Below, piece after piece: positions 1-9,575 of a DNA stretch of 64,000 nt (position 1 is its first letter; every line of letters begins with the position of its first letter). The notes under the pieces were generated by a model, which searched no databases, was not told where the DNA came from, and saw only the letters and a program-made list of their open reading frames with translations. Made by a program: the position numbers and the translations under genes. Location of the stretch: contig CM057839.1 in the NCBI GenBank assembly GCA_030068075.1, positions 50,620,960 through 50,684,959 of the forward strand, read 5' to 3'. Source of the DNA: Paguma larvata (lineage: Eukaryota; Chordata; Mammalia; Carnivora; Viverridae).

Positions 1-139
1 CAGCACAATCCTCTGTACTCAGCCAGGGTGTAAGAAATGTTAGCATTCTGTCACTAGGGCATCAATGTCGAAGAGGAATTAGCATGTTACTGAATGAAGA
101 TTCAAGAAGAAAATTCTAACTGGGTATAGAAAAAACATA

Positions 140-1647
140 TACACCATAAGTAACTGGTCATTTATTGTGTGTATGTAGCGTGACACCCATATCTAGTAAA
201 CCCTCAAGAGGTAAGCACTTGTATTTAGCAATGTCGATTTTGTATGATTTAGTCTTTGTTTCTGAACATTCCCTTATGTAGTGTGACAGAAACAAAGACT
301 GGATGGAGTGTGGTTCACAGAGAAACACAGAACAAATACAAATACCCTAGTAAAATAACCATGTATACCACTGCTTAGGGAAATATTTTAGACGAAATAT
401 ACTTTCACTACTGGCCCCAAATGCCATCATTCACTTACGTTATTTAACTGTAAACTTTTAATACAAAAATACCTTTAAGCTGATAATAACATTTAGTGAC
501 TTACAAAAACTGACAATATTTCAATGCTACACGAAACAGTTCTATACACAACTTAAAGTTTTAAAGTCCTTTGCTGGCACTTGATTTTATAGTTGATAGA
601 CACAATATCTACTGATCTCAATAAAATACTGTTCTTAGCTTACACATATTTTCAAAACGAATATTATCTCATTAAACAGCAAAGAATAATCACATTTTGC
701 TGACAAATCTCAGATGAACACTAAAATTGTACAGCCCAAGTATTTTAAGAATCACATAAACTTTTTAAGACAATGGATACAAATTTACACAATCGTCTCC
801 AGTGAAAAAGAGGATTATTCCTCTGATTCTGTTAAGCATGTATCAAGTATAGATCAAAAATGTGAACTGACAAAGCAAGTTAGTTTAGTTTTCTTTTTTT
901 TTTAAGGTTTTTCAATGACTGGTGACACTACTAGAACAGATGGAAAACTGGTCACTGTTTGCAAATACACATTTTATATTACAAATTTAAAACAGATATT
1001 TCTTTTCAAACAGTAGATCCTGTTTTTGTTTGCTTTGTTTTTACTTTTAGTGAGCTTACGGCTGTCAGGCCTATCATTACAAATGAAATCACCAGTCACA
1101 TGAAACATATAAACTTTTTTTTTCTTCTTCACATGAGGGGAGGTAACTAAACTAAAACCTGGCAAACTGTATTTAAATTAGAATACTTGTAATAACCCAC
1201 TAATTTAAAGTTTTGGAAACCTAGTACCTTGTTCTGAAGGAAAATATATACTTTCAAAACCCTACCTGGTAATTCCTAGCCAATACGTTTTCTATTTTGA
1301 AAATCAAAATTCAAGTCACAGTACTTGTGGCACAAAACAGAATAAAAGATTTAAAACAGAAGACTAAATTAGTATAATCAAACATAAACATACCAAACAA
1401 TTAAATCAATTTAGGACTTTTAGAACAGTAAATTATTAAATAGGTTGATTTGAGTGTATAAATTCCCTAACATTAAATATGTTAGTATTTCAAACAATAC
1501 CCTTTCTAAACCACACCTGAAATTAATCAACCTATTTTTTTTTTCCAGCAAAGACAAAGGGTATCTCTTTTAAGACACTTTCCAAAGCAATAAAAACACC
1601 TTAGTGTTTCAACCTATCTACAACAAATTCTGCCAATCCTGTACATT
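140..1647 (-). other. Probable 3' UTR of KBTBD6
   Basis: About 1.5 kb of AT-rich sequence follows the stop codon. I see no SINE or L1 in it, in contrast to almost everything else in the window. That fits transcribed, constrained UTR. A minus-strand AATAAA is present (plus-strand TTTATT at 161-166), so polyadenylation near 140 is plausible. The true end is not proven. The short open frames here look incidental. Confidence 0.5.
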
Positions 1648-3756
1648 TCACTGAGGCGCTACCTGAACCCACAAATCATCATCAGATAAAGAACTTGAAC
1701 TTCCTGACTCAGAGTCCAGCTCACTGAATCCACCTAAATCCCATTCAGTACTCGATTCACTGGGCACATCTTCTTCCTCCGTGAGGAAACTGTGACCAGG
1801 CTCGAGGCAGGAAGGATAAACACGAGCTGAGAGGCAAAAGAAGTTGGAATCAAACTGAAAGAGGCCTAAGGTGGTACCTATGTTAATCCACTGGTCTCCC
1901 CTACTGTCATATTCATACACGGTCACCCGGTTCTTCTTCCACTGTGGGGTGCGGGAGGTGATCAGCAACAGTTTTTGGCCGTGATTGATAATCCGGTAGT
2001 TGTTGGTCTCGGACACCAAGGGAATATTGTTGATCTGCCTCCATTCTCCTCTGACTGGATTGTAGACCTTCATGACTGGGATGTCACAGATACAATAGAT
2101 CTCATCGTTGAAGACACAGGCTTCCTGAAAGTCATTGCGCTTAAGGGAAACACACTTCAGCCACATATTGTGGCTCGGATCATAGCAGAACATGCGCTTA
2201 CTGTTGAGAGCATAAAGGTAGTTCTGAATTACCATTAGATCAAAGGATATAAAAGAATGGGGTAGTGGAGCCACCAGTGCCCACTGGTTTCTCTGAACAC
2301 TGTAGCATTCCACTTCCTTCAATTTAACGCCAGTAATCGGGTCTCGTCCACCCAAAATGTAGATGTAGCCATTGAGGTAGGCCACATCCATGCCCTCGCG
2401 ACACAGCAGGCGGTCGGCAAGCTGCTGCCAACTATTCTGGGCTGGTTTGTACACCCACAGGTCTTTCCTGGGCTGAGCAGCCAGGTAGATGTCATGGTCC
2501 GGAGAGACGCAGACAGCTAAGGTGGTTACAGTCCTGGTGTGAGCAAGGCAGGTCAGAGGTGACGGCACTTTGTAAATATCTCCGGTGTATGGGTCACAGC
2601 ACAGAAAGGGATCCCTAGGGTGTCCAAAGAAGATCACCATCTTCTTAGCGCACACACCCAGCCTCTGGGGTGGGCTTTCTGAAGTAGGTACAACAGAGCT
2701 GCTGCTGCTGCTACTGCCGCAGCCGCTGCCGCCGCCGCCGCCACCACCGCTAACGCTGCCGCCGCCGCTGCCGCCGCTAGTGCCGCCGCTGCTGCTGCCG
2801 CCACTGGTCTCTGGCTTTGGCACCAGAGATTTGCACAACTTGTCACCGTATCGCATCTGCAGGGCCCCTTCGATAAGGTCCAGACAGTACTTTTTCACAA
2901 TGGTGTTGGTCAGCAGCCCTTCCAGGTAATCCTTATTTTCATCTGTGAAGTGTGTCCAGCGGACACACTTGAAGACTTCCGCGGCGTTGGGACCCCGCTC
3001 CTTGGGAGACGCCTCCAACCACTGCACTGCCACATGACACACGGTCTGCTCAAGCTCTATGTTTAGACTATCAAGGCGCAGGATAGACAGCAACTGGGCG
3101 AGGGTCAGATCTGCCAAAGTCTCTTCCCGAATCGAACCCATCTGGCTGAGCTGCTTGAAGTTGTGGGCTATGAAGGACTGGGCCTGTGCCCGCAGCTTGC
3201 GATGGCCGAAGGCGTCGGCAAACTTAAAGATGGCGGTGCAGTTGGCCAGGTCAAGGCGGCGGGCTAGGAAGGAGGCACAAGCTTCTCGCACGTACTCGAG
3301 CTGCAACATGTCAGAGGCCGCGTAAAGGCGTTCCACGTTGGCTTCACTCAAGGACACACGACCTGTGTAGCAGTAGTCGACCAGCACCTCGAAGGACTCG
3401 GCATCCACATCATGCATGGTCACATTTGCCTGGTGGCTCTCATACATACCACCTGTGAACATGCTCTTGAAGTAGGGACACGCGGCAGCTAGCACGTTAC
3501 GGTTGCAGGGAAAGAGGCGGCCGGTGCCAGGCCCGCTGCCAGGCGTCACCACCTCGATGGTCACATCACATAACAGCCGCGCGTCGTAGAAAGACTTTAG
3601 CTGCGCCAACAGGGCTGCAGAATGAGCCGTGTCCTTCAGCTCCTCCGGGCCCGTGAAAAAAGCCGAAACCGTGGGCTTGTGAACCCTCTTGGGCCGCTTC
3701 CCGCCGCGGGGGCTGGCCAGGCGGCGAGAGCGCGGAGCTTCTTCCCGGGACTGCAT
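1648..3756 (-). CDS. KBTBD6: Kelch repeat and BTB domain-containing protein 6 (KBTBD6; paralogue KBTBD7 not fully excluded)
   Basis: Intronless 702-codon gene. The order is a basic Ser/Arg-rich N-terminus (1-45), BTB (about 48-165, with FYDARLLCDVTI and the AACPYFKSMF block), BACK (about 170-300), a Gly/Ser linker (318-354), Kelch-type blades (about 370-655) and an acidic Ser-rich tail ending WVQVAPQ. From established knowledge, KBTBD6 and KBTBD7 pair as CUL3 substrate adaptors that ubiquitinate the RAC1 activator TIAM1 and bind GABARAP-type ATG8 proteins through a C-terminal LIR. That core is visible here as W696-V-Q-V699 after an acidic run. The frame is open upstream to about 3885, but the first in-frame ATG is at 3756. 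It has a strong context (CCACCATGC) and gives the family N-terminus MQSRE, so that start is chosen. The symbol rests on the KBTBD6-like N-terminus (GGKRPK, HKPTVSAFF, RLFPCNR) and on ending at VAPQ without the ten-residue extension I recall for KBTBD7. The family call is near certain; the choice of paralogue is moderate. Confidence 0.93.
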   Translation of the reverse strand: MQSREEAPRSRRLASPRGGKRPKRVHKPTVSAFFTGPEELKDTAHSAALLAQLKSFYDARLLCDVTIEVVTPGSGPGTGRLFPCNRNVLAAACPYFKSMFTGGMYESHQANVTMHDVDAESFEVLVDYCYTGRVSLSEANVERLYAASDMLQLEYVREACASFLARRLDLANCTAIFKFADAFGHRKLRAQAQSFIAHNFKQLSQMGSIREETLADLTLAQLLSILRLDSLNIELEQTVCHVAVQWLEASPKERGPNAAEVFKCVRWTHFTDENKDYLEGLLTNTIVKKYCLDLIEGALQMRYGDKLCKSLVPKPETSGGSSSGGTSGGSGGGSVSGGGGGGGSGCGSSSSSSSVVPTSESPPQRLGVCAKKMVIFFGHPRDPFLCCDPYTGDIYKVPSPLTCLAHTRTVTTLAVCVSPDHDIYLAAQPRKDLWVYKPAQNSWQQLADRLLCREGMDVAYLNGYIYILGGRDPITGVKLKEVECYSVQRNQWALVAPLPHSFISFDLMVIQNYLYALNSKRMFCYDPSHNMWLKCVSLKRNDFQEACVFNDEIYCICDIPVMKVYNPVRGEWRQINNIPLVSETNNYRIINHGQKLLLITSRTPQWKKNRVTVYEYDSRGDQWINIGTTLGLFQFDSNFFCLSARVYPSCLEPGHSFLTEEEDVPSESSTEWDLGGFSELDSESGSSSSLSDDDLWVQVAPQ
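2695..2805 (-). repeat. Gly/Ser-coding trinucleotide tract inside KBTBD6
   Basis: Thirty-seven consecutive codons (residues 318-354) are almost all Gly or Ser. They include a run of seven Gly and a terminal run of seven Ser, broken only by single Thr, Val and Cys. On the plus strand this reads as imperfect gcc/gct triplets. It lies between the end of BACK and the first Kelch blade, where the human protein as I remember it has a shorter Ser-rich stretch, so it is probably a flexible hinge that grew by triplet slippage. The reading frame is kept. Confidence 0.9.
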
Positions 3757-4057
3757 GGTGGAGATGGCGGCGGGGTACGAGGGCGAGAATGGGTGCAAGG
3801 ACCGGGCTCTGGCTCCTCCTCGCCCTCTTCTCGCTGGCGCTAGATCGCGGCGTCTCCGGAGAGACTGCAGCACGGGTCCATTTACCTAATTCAGTCCTAT
3901 GCCGCAGTGCCGCCTCCCTTTATCGCGTAGCCAGTGCCTGACTCACCCCTTTCCAGTTCCGCGCCCTTTCTCCGCCTCAGCTCGCCTTACGGAACCCGCT
4001 GGACGGAACCGAGAGCCGCCACTGCCGCGCTGGCAATACCGGTAGGCGTCCAAGAGG

Positions 4058-4076
4058 ACTACGGCTCCCAGGCTGC
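4058..4076 (+). promoter_or_regulatory. ZNF143/SBS-type binding site (forward)
   Basis: The sequence ACTACGGCTCCCAGGCTGC keeps the ACTAC and CTCCCAG.TGC-like core of the Staf/ZNF143 element (ACTACAATTCCCAGCATGC-like). It lies about 300 bp upstream of the KBTBD6 start codon within the CpG island. Confidence 0.6.
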
Positions 4077-4146
4077 CTTTCGCACCTTGAGGCATGCCGG
4101 GACCCTCCAGACTCAAGGGGATAGGTAGATGGACAGCAGCCGCTGT

Positions 4147-4165
4147 GCATGTTGGGAGTAGTAGT
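4147..4165 (-). promoter_or_regulatory. ZNF143/SBS-type binding site (reverse)
   Basis: The minus strand reads ACTACTACTCCCAACATGC, a close match to the ZNF143 element. It faces the copy at 4058-4076 with about 70 bp between them. Confidence 0.65.
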
Positions 4166-4175
4166 TTCAATAATA

Positions 4176-4183
4176 TCGCGAGA
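4176..4183. promoter_or_regulatory. TCGCGAGA element
   Basis: This is the core of the palindromic TCTCGCGAGA promoter element bound by BANP (and earlier assigned to ZBTB33/Kaiso). The outer T is replaced, so it is an imperfect copy. It lies at the upstream edge of the CpG island. Confidence 0.5.
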
Positions 4184-4260
4184 TTTATCGGCCGTTCATT
4201 GTTTCAGGTGACGGAATTAGAAATCTCTAATTTTCTTTCGTTCTGTTTTATGGTTTAGAA

Positions 4261-4595
4261 CTTTGGATTTGGAATCCAGATTAGACGCCCGTTCTGTATT
4301 TATCAACTGTTTGGCTTTGCTCTCAGAGCTGTTTTTTAAAAATGCGAATAACAACAATGTATCATAGACCGATGTGACGACGACATGAGTTGCGTAGGTT
4401 AAATAGGATGCTCTGAATAAATATTTGCGGATTAGATTAATAAAGTACTTACGCAGTACCTATAATGTAAGGATTAGGTAAGTTTTAGTGTTTCTTCTAC
4501 TGTTTATGAAACAATCGAGCACCTACTCACTTGAAATCATGAGGGGGTAGGACAAAATTAAAAATGCTGCAGTTTCTGCAGAGATTCCACCCCCT
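4261..4595. other. Intergenic DNA, no recognised feature
   Basis: AT-rich sequence upstream of the KBTBD6 promoter. I see no gene and no repeat I can name. Confidence 0.5.
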
Positions 4596-4599
4596 CACC

Positions 4600-5700
4600 C
4601 TGCCACCCCCGCCTTTTAATATTTTTTTCTTTTTTCAGATATTGTTTCAGGTGTACAATGTAAGGATTCAATAATTCTATGTATTGCTCAGTGCTCATTA
4701 AGATACGTGTACTCTTAATCCCCTTAATCTCTTTCACCCATCCCTCCACCACCCCCCTTCTCTGGCAGCCAACCAGTTTGTTCTCTATATTTAAGTCTGT
4801 TTTTTTGCTGTTGTTTGTCTCTTTCTTTCTTTATCCGTTAATAACTATTTTATTTTTAAGATCAGTTTTAGGTACTCCAAAACTGACCAGAATTTATAGG
4901 GAGCCTCCAAATATTCCACCTCCCTACAGTTTCCCCCCATTATTTACACCGTGCACAAAGTGTATATGTTTGATCCAGGTGATGAATTCACACTGGTACA
5001 TAATATTAATTAAAGCGTATAGTTTCAATTAGGTTTTAATATTCGTGTTGTACAGTTCTATTGGTATTGAAAAAGGTATAATGTCATGTATCTACCATTG
5101 CACGTACAGAATAGTTTCACTGCCTTAAAAATCCTCTGTGTTCAGCCTGTTTATGCCTCCTTCTCCCTGCCCTCCAACCACTGATTTTCTTAGAAACCAC
5201 GGACTTTCCTGCTGTCTAGGTAGTTTTAACTTTTCCAGAATGTCATATAGTTGGAATCCTACTGTGTGTAGTCTTTTAATATATCTTCTTTCACTCACTT
5301 AGCGATATTTATTTCAGGTTCCTCCATGTCTTTTTTATGGCTTAAAAGCTCATTTCTTTTATCATTGAATAATATTCCATTGTATGGATTTACCATAAAT
5401 TATCCATCACCCATTGAATGACATTTTGTTTGCTTTGAAGTCTTACAATTGTGAGTAAAGCAGCTATAAACACTCATGTGCTGGTTTCTGTGTGGACCTT
5501 CGTTTTCAACTCATTTTGGTAAAGACCAAGGAGACTGATTGCTGGGTCCTAGGGTAAGACCGTGTTGAGATTTGTAAGGAATTGCCAAATGTTTTCCAAA
5601 CTGGTGGCTATCCTGTTTCTGCATTCCCACCAGCTATTAATGAGCATTCCTGTTGTTCATTCCACATCACTCCTAGCATTTGCTGTTGTCAGGGTTTTGA
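4600..5700 (-). mobile_element. Antisense L1 3'-end fragments (at least two)
   Basis: The first part (4625-4830) is the antisense 3' end of a carnivore L1, with the tract related to TTTCAGGTGTACAATGTAAGG and the CAGTGCTCATTA block. From about 5040 to 5700 a second, older L1 3' end runs antisense. It includes the widespread AATATTCCATTGTATGGAT segment and the C-terminal ORF2 region. The piece between may be a third fragment. Confidence 0.7.
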
Positions 5701-6380
5701 ATTTTTGACCTTACAGATTTTAAACTTGACTCTGGAAGAATTCTGAGGGATAGGATAGTATTTTAAACATTGAGTAGTATCTGCAGGGCCATTAAATTTC
5801 AGTCTCGGGGAGCAGTACATATGGATTATGTCCAATTATGTAAGTCAGGAATATAAATAGATGCTTTGGTGGTCTCAATATTTCATGTTCAGGAAGCAGT
5901 GCTAAAGTATTTCCATTAACCTCTTAATGTAAATATAACTAGTCCAGTACACTCCTTGCACTAACCATCCCCAAATCAATGGAAGACTCTGGAATTCTAG
6001 TTATTGAGGATAATTTTAAATAAAAATATTTCAACAAAGAGACCGTGTTCTGCTCGTAGAACTCAGTATCAAACATGTCTTGAATTAGTTTAATCTATGC
6101 TTTATGAAAGTGTCAAATATTTGTATTTATCATCTTCATCTCAGGATACAACCCTAAAAATAAAATTATGCTCAGTCACTGAGTTTTAACTTCTTAATAT
6201 ATGCCCTTAACAGCATTGTTTGCTTTAGAGTGCTTCTCACAAAACGTAAAATGTTTATCAGACCCTGTGCTCTCTGACCTACGGCAGTATTATTCAAGAG
6301 ACGTTTCTGTGATGATGAAAATGTTTCATATCTATAAGCCAAAGAGAGAGGTCTAGAACAGATCCTTCCCTTTCAGCTTT
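5700..6380. other. Apparently unique intergenic DNA
   Basis: No gene, RNA or repeat could be supported. It is AT-rich with short incidental open frames. Confidence 0.4.
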
Positions 6381-6384
6381 CAGA

Positions 6385-6515
6385 AGGAACTAACCCTGTG
6401 GACGTCTGGATCTTGGACTTAAAAGTTTGAGATTCTAAATTTCTTAGGTTTAAGCCGCCCAGTCTGTGCTACATAACAAAGTACCATGTCAGCCCTAGAA
6501 AACTAATACTAACAT
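6385..6515 (+). mobile_element. MaLR-type (MLT1/MST-like) LTR fragment
   Basis: The string GATCTTGGACTT, then TTTAAGCCGCCCAGTCTGTG, then ACATAACAAAGTACCATG.CAGCCC.AG.AAACTAATAC is the hallmark 3' part of mammalian MaLR LTRs. The rest of the LTR is not recognisable. Confidence 0.6.
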
Positions 6516-6589
6516 CTGTAATTTTCCCACTGACCTCCCTTGGACTGCATCAAGGATACTGCAGGGGGATTGATCATCTACCCATTACT

Positions 6590-8560
6590 TGTCTTTGTCT
6601 ACATCGTTTTCTGCCTCATTAGTACCTCTCACTGCACACCGTGGCTTAATGCTTAATTCCACTGCCCCGGTTATCTTTCTGGGAAGAGATGTACTTCCCA
6701 GTAGGAATATCAGGATTTTTTGCTCCCTCAAATGTTTCACGGTTGAAGTACCTGGCTCTGTACCTATGTTCGTTTGCCTTTTTAGGAGTCATTGACCATC
6801 AGACTTTTTTTGCTCCTGTAAAAAAATCCCCAAATATTTAAGTACAAATTGTGTTAACTATAATAACCTGACTCCCTTGGGATGGCTCACTCCTCTGACA
6901 CAGGCCAAGTCTGGGAGGCCAAACCTCTGGATTTAGAAATCTACCCTTCCATGCCACTTATAAGATTACCATGACATATTTAAAACTAGAAGTTCTCCAA
7001 TATTTTTGCCCTGATTCAAGGTTTTATTGACACATCTTGTAATAATCCAATCCCCCCAGTAAGGAATCCTAATGGCCAAGGAGGCTGGCTAGTTTAACAC
7101 TTGTTAGCAATGAACTAGTTATAGCCAGGTTTCCTTTAGTTCCTAACCCCAATACCATCCGCTCTATATGCCAGCCAACACCACTCACTTCACTGTCATT
7201 AACTTCTGCATTTTTTTGGTTGTTTTTCCACTACACCCCTTCACCCTGACACAAATATCTTTTTGGCCATCACATGGAAAAAATCAACAATACACATGGA
7301 CCGCCATGCCTGAGGGATGTCTTGAGGCCAGTAATTATTTCTCTAGGACTCTAAATGCAAACCTGAGAAATTTAATCTTTCCTTGTAATTCTCTCCTTAT
7401 CCACCATGTAGATGACTGTCTTCTTTGCTCACCTGATTTTAACGACTTGTTTGTTACAAGCTCTTGCCCACAACAGACATGTGGTTTCTAAAAACACAAG
7501 ACAATTATTCAGCTCCGTCAAGACCATTAGCTAGGACATGCTATCTCATGTGAAGGACAACTTTGTCCCCTAAATGTACTAACATCATCGTTAATTCCTC
7601 TTTCCCTGAGACCAAAAGGCAACCTCGAGGATTTCTAGGATCGGTTGGCTAATTGTTAGAGCCAGACCCCTAGTGTTTTCGCTATTGCCTCTCCCTCGTA
7701 TGCCATTCAATGCCATTCTCCTTGATTGGGACTCTTCTTCCATGTCTGCATTTTAAAACCTGAAAACCTCTCTATCTGTTTCTCCCACTTTTAGACTCTC
7801 CAGTTACTCATTACCTTCCCCCCCCCTTTTTTTTTTTACAAAAAAGGAAGGACATTCAGGGTGGCTAGAAGCGTTTCTTTGCAAACAGGCTACTGCCCCA
7901 ACTATAGTTAAGAGAGTCAGAGAGAATTTTCTCCGCTCTGGAATCCCTTTGGTCTTCTCTAGTGATAGAGAAATTCACTTCAATGGTAAGGTTATTCAGG
8001 ATAATCAACAAGTATCTACACTGCTACAAAAATTTCACTATTCTTTACCTCCTTCAGTCCTCTGGGGGAAGAACCAAACCAAACCAAACCCGAACACAGT
8101 GATGTGTTCTTAAATTCAAAACAGCCAAACTCTGAGGAACTAAACCTGCAACAGGTTTTGTACTTAGCTGTGATGATGCTTGACCACTCCTCCTCCAGGC
8201 AACATTGATTACTCCCTTATGAAATCATGAAGATTATTGTTAATACTCATTAATAGACCAGTGAGGATTCCTACCTCTTCCAGTCTTAGGTGCCCTTAAT
8301 TTGATCATTCCAACATCTATCCTTAAATACTGCTAACGTCTTATTACATGCATGTATTAAACACACTCATTTATCATCAACAGGTCAGGTTTACTTTCCC
8401 ACCACAGTCCTTACCTGATCTTCAAATTGGACATTTAATCTTCAGGAAAAGACATCACCAAAAGACCAGTACTGAATCCAAGTAGAAGGGATCTTACATT
8501 ATGTCCTACCCACCAATACTACTACAAAAACTATAAGGTGGTATAACACATACTTTATAC
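6590..8560 (+). mobile_element. Decayed class I endogenous retrovirus, protease-pol remnant
   Basis: Pieces of pro-pol appear in the correct order on the plus strand. A protease end with a LGRDVL motif lies near 6690. Reverse transcriptase with YTWTAMPEG and an active-site region reading HHVDD instead of YVDD lies at about 7290-7430. An integrase core piece (WLEAF, then FSSDREIHFNG) lies near 7860-8000, and an integrase C-terminal module (DLQIG, KRHH) near 8410-8480. Frames shift repeatedly and stops are frequent. Gag and env were not found. The gamma/epsilon-like order supports class I (ERV1). It is an inactive remnant. Confidence 0.75.
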
Positions 8561-8830
8561 CTCACCCCCCCCCCAAAAAAAAAAGAAATACAAGAGAAGT
8601 CTGGTTTCATATATACGGTGCTTGGAATTCACCACTCTACCTAACAACAAGTAAAAATCCCAACAGACGGAAAAATCAACAACTCTTCTTAGATTCATAA
8701 CAGGCAGGAAAACACAGGGCAAACAGCTGCTCCCAAGACTGAAGAGACAGACCCGTGACTACAAGGAGTCACAGCTTACCGGAGCAGACACCCAGAAGCT
8801 GAAACTGCTGCAGGAACCAGTGCCAAGGTG
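8560..8830. other. Unclassified sequence beside the retroviral remnant
   Basis: A C-run followed by an A-run at 8564-8585 leads into about 250 bp that I cannot assign. The A-rich run suggests the edge of an old retrotransposed piece. No reading frame of note. Confidence 0.3.
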
Positions 8831-8839
8831 GAAAAACCT

Positions 8840-9370
8840 GAAATATGATTGATGAATTACTGAGGGCTCAGTGTGGACAACTTGAGTTAACAACTCGAGG
8901 GGACCCAGTCATAGTTGAGGGTCAGGCTGTGGGCACCAAATTGTAAGATTTACCTCCAGGACCTTGACCAGGCTTCACAGCAAGTATGGAGAAAAATTCC
9001 CTCAGACTTCCAAAGAGAGAGAGGGGAAAGCCACCATTTTTAAATATGTCAGAGCTCTCTGTGCTTAACAAGGATCGTTCTCACGAGAAACTAGTTAATC
9101 AGAGCCTCACCTGCTGGGGTCTTATCAGAGCCTAAATGACCTAAAGGAAGAGAAATACCCACCTCCTGCTCACTCAATTCAAATTTTATCTGACCTAAGG
9201 GGGAGGAAAACAATTTAAAAACAAAAACCTTGAAAGCTTACAGTTCAGAGTTATAAGCTCTGAAACCTAATCATAGAATGATAGACCGTGTCCCCTCCAC
9301 CCACACCTTACTACCAATCACTACAGGCCTACTTACAACTCCTTTTACCCCATACATCATGTTTGGCTAT
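8840..9370 (-). mobile_element. LTR-like sequence, antisense
   Basis: Read on the minus strand, about 400 bp of mixed sequence ends in a block near 8930-8950 reading AATTTGGTGCCCACAG, which resembles the start of a retroviral leader or primer-binding region just after an LTR. The opposite orientation to the pol remnant at 6590-8560 argues for a separate insertion. Classification is uncertain. Confidence 0.35.
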
Positions 9371-9419
9371 GAAGAAAGAAAGAGAAATTTTGAAGAGAAA
9401 GAGCAGGTGTAGTTTTTAT

Positions 9420-9575
9420 TTTATTTTTCGTGTTTAATGCTCCCCCTCCCCATTTTTTTGCATTTGAGTATAGTTTACATACAAGGTTACATTACTGTAT
9501 TTTTTTTAATTGAAGTATAGTTGGCACATAGTGTTAGTTTTAGGTGTATAGAGCAAGTGCATTTAATATGACAGT
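9420..9575 (-). mobile_element. Antisense L1 3'-end scrap
   Basis: The block AATTGAAGTATAGTTGGCAC followed by GTTTTAGGTGTATAG is the antisense 3' end of an older L1. Confidence 0.55.

Larger units (their letters stand above)
3757..4260 (-). promoter_or_regulatory. CpG-island promoter and 5' UTR of KBTBD6
   Basis: The GC- and CpG-rich stretch begins inside the coding region and stops near 4200, where composition turns AT-rich. It contains the 5' leader of KBTBD6, two ZNF143-type sites in opposite orientation and a TCGCGAGA box. No TATA box was noticed. A CpG island with ZNF143 sites usually drives dispersed and often bidirectional initiation, but no convincing coding gene starts on the plus strand here. 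Confidence 0.75.

Noticed and set aside
2585..2929. Open frame opposite KBTBD6 with Leu/Pro runs, and an alanine-rich frame at 2634-2846
   Set aside because: They are shadows of the Gly/Ser triplet tract in other frames and show no domain of their own.
3757..3873. KBTBD6 start at 3873, giving 741 aa
   Set aside because: The codon there is GTG (plus-strand CAC at 3871-3873). The ATG at 3756 has a good Kozak context and matches the family N-terminus.
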